Source of the DNA: Streptomyces canus
Lineage (GTDB): Bacteria > Actinomycetota > Actinomycetes > Streptomycetales > Streptomycetaceae
DNA length: 64,000 nucleotides
Direction: 5' to 3'
Assembly (NCBI RefSeq): GCF_030815415.1
Contig: NZ_JAUSWW010000001.1
Coordinates: forward strand, 4,836,001 to 4,900,000
This document shows, piece by piece, positions 7,277 through 15,961 of this stretch (the stretch's first letter is position 1; each line of letters begins with the position of its first letter). The position numbers and the translations under genes were made by a program. The notes below the pieces were generated by a model. It saw only the letters and a list, made by a program, of their open reading frames with translations. It had not been told where the DNA came from and made no database searches.

Positions 7277-9232
7277 GTGGGCAGCGTTCCGAATCAAGGT
7301 CAACAGGGTGCCGCCGCCACGCACATGGTGGTCTGCGGCGACGACGGGCTCGCGCATCGGCTGGCAGCCGAATTGCGGGGGGTGTACGGGGAGCAGGTCA
7401 CGCTCGTCGTGCCCGCGTCCGAGCGGAGTGTGCGGCCGCCGGTGGTGGGGCGGGCGCGGGCGGCTTCGGCGGCCTTGCTGGACCGGATGGTGAGTGCCGC
7501 CGGTGGCCGGGCGGGGGCGGCCGAACCCGCCGGTGGTGAACGGTTGCTGGAGGCCGCCGAGGCGACCGAGGCCGTGCTCGCCGACGCCGGGGTGGAGCGG
7601 GCCGCCGCGCTGGCGCTCGTGTACGACGACGACGAGACCAACATCCGTGCCGCGCTGACCGCCCGCCGGCTCAACCCCCGGCTGCGGCTCGTTCTGCGGC
7701 TCTACAACCGGCGGTTGGGGCAGTACATCGAGGAACTCCTCGATCAGGCGTCGGCCTTGGCCTCCGGGGACGGCTCCGACGCGGGCGCCGGGTCCGACTC
7801 CGGGTCCGGTTTCGACGCGTCGACGACCGTCCTGTCCGACGCCGACACCGCCGCTCCGGCGCTGGTGGCCAGTGCCGTCGCCGGGACCAGCAAGGTCGTG
7901 CAGACGGACGGCTTGCTGCTGCGGGCCGTGGAGCTGCCGCCGGGGGGCGGTGGTTCCGGGCGGGCCACGCTGGCGCTGCTGTCCGCGAGCGGAAACGGCA
8001 CGGCGGGGCCCGACGGGGCCGATCCGGGCGGTGCCGAACAGGGGCCCGAGCTGCTGCCGGACGCCGCGGCGGTACGGGCGGCCGGTGAGCGCGGGACCGT
8101 GGTGCTGGAGCAGGTGTCGTACGCGGCGCCCGCCATGTCCCCGGGGCGCAGTGTCGTGCCGCCGTTCGCCTCGCTCTTCTCGCGGCGGCTGCGGTGGTCG
8201 CTGGCCGGGCTGGTGGGGTGTGTGGCCGCGCTCGCCGTCGCGCTGACCGTGGTGACCGGGGACCATCCGCTGTACGCGACGTACATGACCCTTCTCGATC
8301 TCTTCGCCATCAACGACCCCGCACTCGGGGCGTCCACCGGGCGCCAGGTCCTGCAACTCCTCGCCGGGCTCGTCGGGTTGCTGCTGCTGCCGGTGCTGCT
8401 GGCCGCGGTGCTCGAGGCGCTGGGTACCTTTCGGACCGCGTCCGCGCTGCGCAAGCCGCCGCGGGGGCTGGGTGGGCATGTGGTGCTGCTCGGGCTGGGG
8501 AAGATCGGCACCCGGGTGCTGACGCGGTTGCGGGAACTGAACATCCCCGTGGTGTGCGTGGAGTCCGATCCCGAGGCCCGGGGGCTGGCGACCGCTCGGC
8601 GGCTGCGGGTGCCCGTGGTGCTCGGGGATGTCACTCAGGAAGGGGTCCTGGAGGCTGCCAAGGTGCATCGGGCGCACGCGTTGCTGGCGGTGACCAGTGC
8701 GGATACGACGAATCTGGAGGCCGCGTTGTATGCGCGGTCCGTGCGGCCGGATCTTCGGGTGGTGCTGCGGCTGTACGACGACGACTTCGCCACCGCGGTG
8801 TACCGGACCTTGCGGGCCGCTCATCCGCAGGCCTCCACTCGGAGTCGGAGTGTGTCTCATCTCGCTGCGCCCGCGTTCGCCGGGGCGATGATGGGGCGGC
8901 AGATTCTGGGGGCGATTCCGGTGGAGCGGCGGGTGTTGCTGTTCGCCGCGGTCGAGGTGGGCGGGCATCCGCAGTTGGAGGGGAAGACGGTCGGGGAGGC
9001 GTTTCGGGCGGGGGCGTGGCGGGTGCTGGCGTTGGACACCGCGCATACCGGGCGGCGGGAGGAGTCGGCCGTGGAGGGGGCGTACGAGGAGGTCGGGTCG
9101 CCGTCGGGGCTGGTGTGGGATCTGCCCGATACGTATGTGCTGAAGGGGGCGGATCGGGTGGTGTTGGCGGCTACTCGGCGTGGGTTGGCGGAGTTGCTGG
9201 GGAGGCGGGCTCGGGAGCGGGCCGGGATGTAG
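7277..9232 (+). CDS. TrkA-N (RCK)-type NAD-binding membrane protein
   Basis: A 651-residue protein in three parts. The N-terminal RCK-like Rossmann domain (about 17-145) is followed by a Gly/Ser/Asp-rich linker. A membrane hairpin follows, with segments near 308-328 and 352-378. A second, canonical RCK domain starts at HVVLLGLGKIGTRVL (about 400) and includes the NAD-binding Glu/Asp in CVESDPEA. This is the layout of bacterial K+ channels of the Kch type. The loop between the membrane segments reads DLFAINDPALGA and lacks a TVGYG-like selectivity filter, and the first RCK domain has GDDGLAHRL in place of GxGxxG. The role may be sensory or regulatory. GTG 7277 is the likely start; ATG 7325 is the alternative. 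Confidence 0.85.
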   Translation: MGSVPNQGQQGAAATHMVVCGDDGLAHRLAAELRGVYGEQVTLVVPASERSVRPPVVGRARAASAALLDRMVSAAGGRAGAAEPAGGERLLEAAEATEAVLADAGVERAAALALVYDDDETNIRAALTARRLNPRLRLVLRLYNRRLGQYIEELLDQASALASGDGSDAGAGSDSGSGFDASTTVLSDADTAAPALVASAVAGTSKVVQTDGLLLRAVELPPGGGGSGRATLALLSASGNGTAGPDGADPGGAEQGPELLPDAAAVRAAGERGTVVLEQVSYAAPAMSPGRSVVPPFASLFSRRLRWSLAGLVGCVAALAVALTVVTGDHPLYATYMTLLDLFAINDPALGASTGRQVLQLLAGLVGLLLLPVLLAAVLEALGTFRTASALRKPPRGLGGHVVLLGLGKIGTRVLTRLRELNIPVVCVESDPEARGLATARRLRVPVVLGDVTQEGVLEAAKVHRAHALLAVTSADTTNLEAALYARSVRPDLRVVLRLYDDDFATAVYRTLRAAHPQASTRSRSVSHLAAPAFAGAMMGRQILGAIPVERRVLLFAAVEVGGHPQLEGKTVGEAFRAGAWRVLALDTAHTGRREESAVEGAYEEVGSPSGLVWDLPDTYVLKGADRVVLAATRRGLAELLGRRARERAGM

Positions 9233-9239
9233 GGGTTGC

Positions 9240-9382
9240 GGGGTGGGTTGTTTCGCCCCCGCCGCCCCTACCCGTCCCATCCTCCAGGAGCGCCGCCCCT
9301 TCGACCCCGGCCCCTGGGGGCTCCGCCCCCAGACCCCCGTCGGCCCCGAAAGGGCCTCGTCCTCAAGCGCCGGACGGGCTGA
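9240..9382. repeat. Streptomyces-type dispersed intergenic repeat
   Basis: This GC-rich intergenic stretch contains GGGGGCTCCGCCCCCAGACC and, further on, CTCAAGCGCCGGACGGGCTG. I know very similar strings from many Streptomyces intergenic regions, usually near gene ends. The inner part (TGGGGGCTCCGCCCCCA) is a near-perfect palindrome that can fold into a hairpin. It lies between two convergent genes, so it may act as a bidirectional termination or mRNA-stability element. Confidence 0.6.
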
Positions 9383-9408
9383 AAGACACGAGGTGGCGTG
9401 GTCATGGT

Positions 9409-9437
9409 GTCCCCGACGCCGGGACGGCGTCGGGGAC
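9409..9437. terminator. Hairpin between convergent genes
   Basis: A perfect 12-bp stem (GTCCCCGACGCC and GGCGTCGGGGAC) with a GGGAC loop lies between the TrkA-type gene and the convergent S9 peptidase, 15 bp beyond the peptidase stop. There is no T tract on either side, so this is a Streptomyces-style U-less terminator at best. Confidence 0.55.
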
Positions 9438-9452
9438 CGCTGGGTCAGGGGG

Positions 9453-11276
9453 TCAGGGGGTCGGGGGCAGGTGGCGGGTGGCGAAGTCCAGTTCCAGGGC
9501 TACCTGCTTGATGCGTTCGTCCACTACCAGTGAGCCGTGGCCCGCGTCGTAGCGGTAGACCTCGTGGACCGCGCCGCGGGCTTCCAGGCGCTTGATGTAG
9601 TTGTCGATCTGGCGGATGGGGCAGCGGGGGTCGTTGACGCCGGCCGAGATGTAGACCGGGGCCTTGACCTGGTCGACGTAGGTGAGGGGGGAGCTTGCCT
9701 CGAAGCGCTCGGGGACCTCTTCCGGGGTGCCGCCCAGGAGGGTGCGGTCCATGGCCTTCAGGGCTTCCATCTCGTCGTGGTACGCCGTGACGTAGTCGGC
9801 GACGGGGACGGCCGCGATGCCCAGGGTCCAGGCGTCGGGCTGGGTGCCGAGGCCGAGGAGGGTGAGGTAGCCGCCCCAGGAGCCGCCGGTCAGGATCAGG
9901 CGGGCGGGGTCGGCCAGGCCCGTGCTCACGGCCCATTCCCTGACCGCCGCGATGTCCTCCAGCTCGATCAGACCGACGCGGTACTTCAGGGCGTCCGTCC
10001 ACGCACGGCCGTAGCCCGTGGAGCCGCGGTAGTTGACCCGCACCACCGCGTACCCGTGGTCGACCCATGCCGCCGGGCCGGCCGCGAACGCGTCGCTGTC
10101 GTGCCAGGTCGGGCCGCCGTGGATGTCGAAGACCGTGGGCAGGGGGCCCGCCGCGCCGCGCGGCTTCTGGACCAGGGCGTGGATACGGCCGCCCGGACCC
10201 TCCACCCAGACGTCCTCCACCGGGACCGAGCCCGGGGACTTCAGGCCCGGCGGGTCCAGGACGACCCGGCCCGTCGTCGAGCGGACCGTCGACGGTTCGG
10301 CGGCCGAGGACCACAGGTACTCGACGCTCCCGTCGGGGCGGGCGGTCGCGCCGGAGACCGAGCCGGGCGGGGTCGGGATCCGCACCGGTTCACCGGTCGC
10401 CAGGTCGTAGCGGAACAGCTCGCTGCGGGCCTCGAAGCTGTGCGCGATGAGCAGTCCGGTGCCGTCCGGGTACCACTCGGCGCTCACGTCACCGGGCAGG
10501 TCGAGGGCGAGGTCGGTCTCCTCGCCGGTCGAGACGTCCCACACCAGGGGCTCCCAGCGGCCCCGGCGCTGGTGGCCGATCAGCAGGCGCGGGTCGCCGT
10601 CGACCGGGGCGAAGCCCAGGACCTCCAGGCCCCGCTCCTGTGTGCCGCCCTTGGTGTCGTCGAGGTCGGCGACCGCCGTGCCGTCGGGGCGGACCACCCG
10701 CAGGGCCGAGTGCATCGCGTCGCCGTGCTCGGTGTGCTCCAGGGCGATCAGCGAACCGTCGTGGGAGAGATCCCCGACGCCGGCGGACTCACGGTGGCGG
10801 TAGATCTCCACCGGCTGCTCGCCCTCGCGGACGACATAGATCGTCGTACCGTCCTCGTCGGTGGAGCGGCCCACCACCGCCGTACGGCCGTCCCGGGCGA
10901 GAGCGAGGCCCGCCGGGTAGGAGGCGTCCAGGCCCGGCGCCGCGATGTCGTCCTCGCCGCCCGCGAACGGCTGTCGGCGCCAGACACCGAACTCGTCGCC
11001 GTCCTTGTCGTCGAACCACCAGATCCACGCGCCGTCCGGGGAGAGCACCCCGTCCGTCGTGCCGTTCGGCCGGTCGGTCACCTGCCGCTGCTCGCCCGTG
11101 GCGCGGTCCCAGGCGTACAGCTCGTACGTCCCCGTCGCGTTCGACACGAACAGGGAGCGGTCCGGTGCGTCCTCCGCCCAGTCGGGCAGGGACACCCGGG
11201 GCGCCCGGAAGCGCTTCTCCCAGTCCGGCGTCGGTTCGTTCTGCTCGGGCGAGACGGACCCGTTGCTCTCAGTCAT
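9453..11276 (-). CDS. S9-family serine peptidase (prolyl oligopeptidase-like)
   Basis: A 607-residue cytoplasmic peptidase. Residues about 40-350 read as a beta-propeller with repeated SPDG blades (VLSPDGAWIWWFDD), which gates peptide access. The C-terminal 230 residues form an alpha/beta hydrolase domain with the nucleophile Ser in LTGGSWGGYLTL (about 464), Asp in GVNDPRCP (about 547) and His in YDAGHGSLV (about 578). All catalytic residues are present. Family members cut short peptides, and acylaminoacyl-peptidase activity is possible. I chose the ATG at 11276 because the reading frame further upstream lacks family sequence. There is no signal peptide. Confidence 0.9.
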   Translation of the reverse strand: MTESNGSVSPEQNEPTPDWEKRFRAPRVSLPDWAEDAPDRSLFVSNATGTYELYAWDRATGEQRQVTDRPNGTTDGVLSPDGAWIWWFDDKDGDEFGVWRRQPFAGGEDDIAAPGLDASYPAGLALARDGRTAVVGRSTDEDGTTIYVVREGEQPVEIYRHRESAGVGDLSHDGSLIALEHTEHGDAMHSALRVVRPDGTAVADLDDTKGGTQERGLEVLGFAPVDGDPRLLIGHQRRGRWEPLVWDVSTGEETDLALDLPGDVSAEWYPDGTGLLIAHSFEARSELFRYDLATGEPVRIPTPPGSVSGATARPDGSVEYLWSSAAEPSTVRSTTGRVVLDPPGLKSPGSVPVEDVWVEGPGGRIHALVQKPRGAAGPLPTVFDIHGGPTWHDSDAFAAGPAAWVDHGYAVVRVNYRGSTGYGRAWTDALKYRVGLIELEDIAAVREWAVSTGLADPARLILTGGSWGGYLTLLGLGTQPDAWTLGIAAVPVADYVTAYHDEMEALKAMDRTLLGGTPEEVPERFEASSPLTYVDQVKAPVYISAGVNDPRCPIRQIDNYIKRLEARGAVHEVYRYDAGHGSLVVDERIKQVALELDFATRHLPPTP

Positions 11277-11385
11277 GGCCCCATAGTGCCTGGCCCTGCC
11301 GACAATGTGCCGCCGAGGTCCCCAGCCTGTGGACAACCTCCACCGCGGGACCCCATTGTCAGTGGCCGGGTGCAGACTCGACCGC

Positions 11386-11760
11386 ATGACAGATCTGCGC
11401 AAGACAGTCGAAACCTTCTGGGCCGCCGCCGAGGCCCGGGACTGGGACACGTTCACGGGCACGCTGGCCGAGGACGCGGTGTACACGCTGCCGCAGACAC
11501 GCGAGCGGATCAGCGGACGCGAGCGGTTTGTCCGGTTCAACCGGGAGTATCCCGGTGACTGGCACCTTCGGATCGAGCGGATCGTCGCCGAGCCGGGGCA
11601 GGTGGTCAGCTGGGTCCACTTCACGGTGGGGCTGGAGGAGATGTACAGCATCGCGTTCTTCACCGGGGACGAGCACGGCCGGATATCCGCCATGACCGAC
11701 TTCTGGCCGGAGCCGTACGAGCCGCCGGCGGGGCGGGAGCATCTCGTCGAGAGGTACTGA
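11386..11760 (+). CDS. SnoaL-like / NTF2-fold protein
   Basis: A 124-residue cone-fold protein of the NTF2/SnoaL superfamily: LRKTVETFWAAAEARDWDTFTGTLAEDAVYTLPQTRERISGRERF is the typical first half, and FFTGDEHGRISAMTDFW the last strands. Such folds serve as small hydrolases, isomerases or binding modules, and the sequence alone does not say which. It lies 43 bp before the SURF1 gene in the same direction and divergent from the peptidase gene. The ATG at 11386 (MTDLRKTV) fits the domain boundary. Confidence 0.8.
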   Translation: MTDLRKTVETFWAAAEARDWDTFTGTLAEDAVYTLPQTRERISGRERFVRFNREYPGDWHLRIERIVAEPGQVVSWVHFTVGLEEMYSIAFFTGDEHGRISAMTDFWPEPYEPPAGREHLVERY

Positions 11761-11803
11761 CCCCGCGGGCCGGTGCCCGCGGACTGCCCCGTACCGTTGA
11801 GGT

Positions 11804-12595
11804 GTGTACCGGTTTCTGCTGACGCCCCGTTGGTGGGGGATCAACGTCTTCGTACTGCTCGCCATCCCCTTCTGTGTGTTCATGGGGTCCTGGCAGCTGA
11901 GCCGGTTCGAGGACCGGATGGCGGATCACGACCGGGCGACCTCGCAGGTCGCGACGGACGCGGGGGATCCCGCGCGGCCGCTGGCCGACCTGCTGCCGGT
12001 GGACAAGGAGACGTCCGGGGCGCAGGCCACCGCGACCGGACGGTACGGGAAGCAGTTGCTGGTACCCGGCCGGGAGCTGGACGGCAAGAACGGCTACTAC
12101 GTGCTGACGTTGCTGCGGACCGACGGCGGCAAGGCCCTGCCGGTGGTGCGGGGATGGCTGCCGGGGACCGCGGACACCGCGAAGGCTCCGGCCGCGCCCT
12201 CGGGCCAGGTCACCGTCACGGGAGCCCTGCAGGCGTCCGAGCAGCCCGGTGAGAACGGGGTCAGCGCACAGGGCGGGCTGCCGGCCGGGCAGACGTCGGC
12301 GATCAGCGCGGCTTACCTGGTGAACCTGGTGTCGTACGACGTGTACGACGCCTGGGTCACCCTCAACACCGGGGACTCCGGGATGAAGGCGGTGCCCGCG
12401 GCCGCGGCTCCGGACACCGGGCTGAATCTCAAGGCGTTCCAGAACCTCGGCTACACCGGCGAGTGGTTCGTCTTCGCCGGGTTCGTGGTCTTCATGTGGT
12501 TCCGGCTGATCCGGCGCGAAGTGGAGTTCGTACGGGATGCCGAGCTCGGGCTGCTGCCCGAGCCGGAGCCGGGCGACCAGCCCGCGTCGGTGTGA
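11804..12595 (+). CDS. SURF1-family cytochrome oxidase assembly protein
   Basis: A 263-residue protein with one transmembrane segment at each end (GINVFVLLAIPFCVFMGSW at about 12-30 and WFVFAGFVVFMWFRLI near 225-240) and an extracytoplasmic domain between. GSWQLSRFEDR and LPVVRGWLPG match the SURF1 family, which helps insert heme or copper into cytochrome c oxidase subunit I. The acidic C-terminal tail (LLPEPEPGDQPASV) is typical of actinobacterial members. The start is GTG (VYRFLLTPRWW). It is convergent with the membrane partner of the sigma factor, with 48 bp between them. Confidence 0.9.
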   Translation: MYRFLLTPRWWGINVFVLLAIPFCVFMGSWQLSRFEDRMADHDRATSQVATDAGDPARPLADLLPVDKETSGAQATATGRYGKQLLVPGRELDGKNGYYVLTLLRTDGGKALPVVRGWLPGTADTAKAPAAPSGQVTVTGALQASEQPGENGVSAQGGLPAGQTSAISAAYLVNLVSYDVYDAWVTLNTGDSGMKAVPAAAAPDTGLNLKAFQNLGYTGEWFVFAGFVVFMWFRLIRREVEFVRDAELGLLPEPEPGDQPASV

Positions 12596-12643
12596 CGCCG
12601 AGTCCGACCGGTCTCGTGCCGCACCGGCTCCACGCCGCCTGTG

Positions 12644-13816
12644 CTACGCCGTCGGCGTCAGCACGCCCGTCCAGTACACCGTGCCCGCGCACGCGTTCGA
12701 CACCGTCACCGACGTCGACGGGGCGCCGCCCTCGGCCGTGCCGGTGATCGTCACACTGCCGTCCACCGTGCCGTCCGCCGTCATCAGCTGGGTGGAGGTG
12801 CCGGTGTCGCCGCCCGTGGAGGTGCCCTCGGTGGTGCCGGAGTTCTCGGTGGGGCTGGGTGTGGTGGTGGGATCGCCGGTGGGACCGCCGTCGCCGTTGT
12901 CCACGGGGCAGGTCTCCGAGGGGACCCAGGCGAACCTCACGATGTAGGAGGCGCCGGGCTGCAGGCTCAGGGAGGCGAGTTCGAGGGACGGGTCGGGCAG
13001 GGAGACCGCCACGTCACCGGAGACATGCCGCTGCGGGGCGACCTTGGTGGAGTCCGCCGCGCCCGCCGTGGTGGTGCCCACGCTGCCCGGACCGGTGACC
13101 AGACAGGCCGCGGTCGAGCCGTTGGTGAAGGTGAACGTGCCGTACACCGCGCCCGCCGAGTCGGCGGGGTCGACGCTGGCGGTCGGTACACCGAGGTCCG
13201 TGGCCGTGCACGCGGGGACGCCCGCCGTGCTGGTGGCCGAGGGACCGGAGCTGTCGCTGCCCCCGGTGCCGACGCCGGAGCCCTTGTCCTTGTCGTCTTC
13301 CTTCGAGCCGCCCTTGTCCTTGTCCTCGACCTTGCTGGAGGAACCGCCGGAGGTGCTCTCGCCGCCGTCCGGACCCTTGCCCTGGCTCGCGCCGCCCTGG
13401 GCCTGCGAGTAGTGGCCGGCGTTGGAGGGGTCGGCGTCGGAGCCGGTGGCGCCCGAGACATGCAGCAGGGCCGGGACGGCGGTGCCGACGAAGAGCGCGG
13501 CGGCCGCCATGCCGACCAGGGCCTGCCGCTTGCGGGCGCGTCGGGCGGGTACCGCGGTGCGCAGATGGTCGAGAGTGCCGTCGCGCGGCTCGATCTCCTC
13601 GACCGCGTGCTGCAGCATGCGGCGCAGTGCCAGCTCGTCCGAGTCGAGCCCTCCCGAGGGGCTCTGGTCGTCGAGGCCGTGGTTCACAGTTCCGTTCCCA
13701 GCAGTTGATTGCTTCGGCTTGTGCGACGCGTCCGCACCACCCGGCTCGCGCCACTCGTAAGGCTCGTGCGGGACATGCGCGTGGCGCCGCCCGTCGTGCT
13801 CTCCTGGGCCGCTCAT
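12644..13816 (-). CDS. Membrane protein, putative sigma-factor partner with DUF4232-like domain
   Basis: A 390-residue single-pass membrane protein. The N-terminal 90 residues are cytoplasmic (LRRMLQHAVEEIEPRDGTL). A membrane segment follows at about 97-117 (ALVGMAAAALFVGTAVPALL), then a Ser/Gly/Lys/Asp low-complexity stalk (about 120-195) and an extracytoplasmic domain (PACTATDLGV and later ASYIVRFAWVP) like DUF4232. Its start overlaps the stop of the ECF sigma gene (ATGA), so the two are made together, and an anti-sigma role is a fair inference. I cannot see a HxxxCxxC zinc anti-sigma motif, so the mechanism is open. An accessory surface protein is an alternative. Confidence 0.75.
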   Translation of the reverse strand: MSGPGEHDGRRHAHVPHEPYEWREPGGADASHKPKQSTAGNGTVNHGLDDQSPSGGLDSDELALRRMLQHAVEEIEPRDGTLDHLRTAVPARRARKRQALVGMAAAALFVGTAVPALLHVSGATGSDADPSNAGHYSQAQGGASQGKGPDGGESTSGGSSSKVEDKDKGGSKEDDKDKGSGVGTGGSDSSGPSATSTAGVPACTATDLGVPTASVDPADSAGAVYGTFTFTNGSTAACLVTGPGSVGTTTAGAADSTKVAPQRHVSGDVAVSLPDPSLELASLSLQPGASYIVRFAWVPSETCPVDNGDGGPTGDPTTTPSPTENSGTTEGTSTGGDTGTSTQLMTADGTVDGSVTITGTAEGGAPSTSVTVSNACAGTVYWTGVLTPTA

Positions 13817-14490
13817 GCCGGTGCCTCCATGGCCACCCGGAGGGCGGCGATACCGCGGGAGCCGTACGCCTTCACCGAGCCCAGGGAAATCCCGAGCGTC
13901 TCGGCGACCTGCGCCTCGGTCATGTCCGCGAAGTACCGCAGGACGAGGACCTCGCGCTGGCGGCGCTGGAGTCCCTTCATCGCCTTGATGAGCGAGTCGC
14001 GCTCCAGCAGGTCGTACGCACCCTCCTCGGCGCTCGCCATGTCCGGCATCGGCTTGGACAGCAGCTTGAGTCCGAGGATGCGGCGGCGCAGGGCCGAGCG
14101 GGAGAGATTGACGACGGTCTGGCGCAGATACGCGAGCGTCTTCTCCGGGTCCCGGACGCGCTTGCGCGCGGAGTGGACGCGGATGAAGGCCTCCTGGACG
14201 ACGTCCTCGCAGGAGGCGGTGTCGTCGAGGAGAAGGGCTGCGAGACCGAGCAACGAGCGGTAGTGCGCCCGGTAGGTCTCGGTGAGGTGGTCGACGGTGG
14301 TGCCTGCGGCAGCCACGTCCTCGGCACCGTCACGCTGACTGGGTACGCGGGTAGGCCGCGCTGCGGGCATCGGCGCGATCACCGGCATGCCACCGGGCGT
14401 ACCGGCCCTGCGGGGTCGTACGGCCATGGGGCGCGGCGGCCGGAGGGCCGTACCGCGCGAGACCGCTGTGAAATCGAGAACCTCTGCCAC
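13813..14490 (-). CDS. ECF (SigE-type) RNA polymerase sigma factor
   Basis: A 225-residue sigma factor. Region 2 spans about 76-140 (LTETYRAHYRSLLGLAALLLDDTASCEDVVQEAFIRVHSARKR, promoter -10 recognition), and region 4 about 165-220 (LQRRQREVLVLRYFADMTEAQVAETLGISLGSVKAYGSRG, -35 recognition). About 70 residues of Arg/Pro/Ala-rich sequence precede region 2, longer than usual, so the true start may lie downstream of the GTG at 14490. It is translationally coupled to the membrane protein. The palindrome CTTACCCCCGTAAG at 14505-14518 lies 15 bp upstream. Confidence 0.9.
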   Translation of the reverse strand: MAEVLDFTAVSRGTALRPPRPMAVRPRRAGTPGGMPVIAPMPAARPTRVPSQRDGAEDVAAAGTTVDHLTETYRAHYRSLLGLAALLLDDTASCEDVVQEAFIRVHSARKRVRDPEKTLAYLRQTVVNLSRSALRRRILGLKLLSKPMPDMASAEEGAYDLLERDSLIKAMKGLQRRQREVLVLRYFADMTEAQVAETLGISLGSVKAYGSRGIAALRVAMEAPA

Positions 14491-14504
14491 GCCAGTTGGA
14501 CACG

Positions 14505-14518
14505 CTTACCCCCGTAAG
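14505..14518. promoter_or_regulatory. Palindrome upstream of the ECF sigma gene
   Basis: CTTACCCCCGTAAG has perfect 5-bp arms around CCCC and lies 15-28 bp upstream of the GTG at 14490. It is close enough to the start to be an operator or part of the promoter/leader. Nothing in the sequence identifies the binding protein. Confidence 0.35.
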
Positions 14519-14896
14519 GGTTGTACGCGCCGGGCGTCACTTTTGCGTCGGACGGCCGCATGCCGCACGAGACCGCCTTCCGTCTTGTGTCAGGCAGCAC
14601 TACTGACCGTGCGTCAAGCGCCCTCATGCCTACCCGCTCTTCCCCTGTGTCCTGAATGATTCGGGGCGTCCCCACGCCCCTTGAAGCATCCCCGCACCCC
14701 CTGAAGGGCGTTCGCAAAGACGCTCCCCGCCCTTCGCGCGGTTGCGGAGAGCGGGGAGGCAAATTTTCGGACGCCGAGGCGGGTCGGATCAAGTGGTCCG
14801 GACCACCGTCCGCACCACAAGTCGCTCACAGATCCTACAAAGCGACTGTCCGCAGGCCAGTGCTTTTCCGGCTCACAGAAGGAAATCCGGGAAACG
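14519..14896. other. Intergenic stretch between sigma gene and asd
   Basis: I find no gene here. Positions 14723-14758 can form a hairpin with arms CTCCCCGC and GCGGGGAG plus an inner CGC/GCG pair, followed on the plus strand by an ATTTT run at 14763. It lies downstream of the asd stop and could end asd transcription, although the T run is on the wrong side for that strand. The rest should hold the sigma-gene promoter. Confidence 0.35.
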
Positions 14897-15961
14897 TCAC
14901 ATGAACTCGGTCGCCACCAGCTCGGCGATCTGCGCGGTGTTGAGGGCCGCACCCTTGCGCAGGTTGTCGCCGCAAACAAACAGTTCGAGGGCGGTCGGGT
15001 CGTCCAGCGCCCGCCGTACCCGGCCCACCCACGTGGGGTCGGTGCCGACCACGTCGGCGGGGGTCGGGAACTCCCCGGCGGCCGGGTTGTCGAAGAGCAC
15101 GACGCCCGGCGCGGTGGCGAGGATCTCACGCGCCTTGGCGACGGTGACCTCGCCCTCGAAGCGGGCGTGGACGGTCAGCGAGTGCGTGGTGACGACCGGA
15201 ACCCGTACACAGGTGACCGCGACGGGCAGCTTGGGGAGGCCGAGGATCTTGCGGGACTCGTCCCGCACCTTCATCTCCTCCGACGACCAGCCGTCCTCGC
15301 GCAGCGACCCGGCCCACGGGACGACATTGAGCGCGACCGGCTCGGGGAAGGGCCCGGTGTTGTCGCCCACGGCCCGCCGGACGTCTCCGGGATGGGTCCC
15401 CAGTTCCGTGCCGGCGACCAGCGAGAGCTGCTGGCGCAGGGTCTCGACGCCGGCCCGGCCCGCGCCGCTCACCGCCTGGTACGAGGACACCACCAGCTCA
15501 CGCAGCCCGAACTCGGCGTGGAGCGCGCCGAGGGCCACGATCATCGAGAGAGTCGTGCAGTTGGGGCTGGCGATGATGCCGCGCGGCCTGACGCGCGCCC
15601 TGTGCGCGTTGACCTCGGGGACAACGAGGGGCACCTCCGGGTCCATCCGGAAGGCGCCCGAGTTGTCCACGACGACGGCACCGCGCGCGGCGGCGATCGG
15701 CGCCCACTGCGCGGAGACCTCGTCGGGGACGTCGAACATGGCGACGTCGACCCCGTCGAAGGCCTCCTCCGTCAGGGCCACCACCTCGACCTGCTCGCCG
15801 CGCACGGCCAGCTTGCGGCCGGCCGAGCGCGGCGAGGCGATCAAACGGATCTCGCCCCAGATGTCCGCGTGCTGGGACAGGATCTGGAGCATGACCGTAC
15901 CGACGGCTCCGGTCGCTCCCACGACCGCGAGCGTCGGTCGCACGGACCCTGTCCCGGCCAT
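14897..15961 (-). CDS. asd: Aspartate-semialdehyde dehydrogenase
   Basis: A 354-residue enzyme that reduces L-aspartyl-4-phosphate to aspartate semialdehyde with NADPH, the branch-point step toward lysine/diaminopimelate, threonine and methionine. The N-terminal Rossmann start LAVVGATGAVGTVMLQIL, the active-site Cys in IIASPNCTTLSMIVALG and the downstream catalytic region (YQAVSGAGRAGVETL, then RVPVVTTHSLTVH with the His) are all present. It follows ask directly, sharing one base (TGATG at 15963-15959), so the two form an operon. This order is conserved across Streptomyces. Confidence 0.95.
   Translation of the reverse strand: MAGTGSVRPTLAVVGATGAVGTVMLQILSQHADIWGEIRLIASPRSAGRKLAVRGEQVEVVALTEEAFDGVDVAMFDVPDEVSAQWAPIAAARGAVVVDNSGAFRMDPEVPLVVPEVNAHRARVRPRGIIASPNCTTLSMIVALGALHAEFGLRELVVSSYQAVSGAGRAGVETLRQQLSLVAGTELGTHPGDVRRAVGDNTGPFPEPVALNVVPWAGSLREDGWSSEEMKVRDESRKILGLPKLPVAVTCVRVPVVTTHSLTVHARFEGEVTVAKAREILATAPGVVLFDNPAAGEFPTPADVVGTDPTWVGRVRRALDDPTALELFVCGDNLRKGAALNTAQIAELVATEFM

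Noticed and set aside
9537..11558. 673-codon plus-strand ORF opposite the S9 peptidase
   Set aside because: It is the antisense shadow of a gene with clear catalytic motifs; its translation is Arg/Gly/Asp/Val-rich and without domain features.
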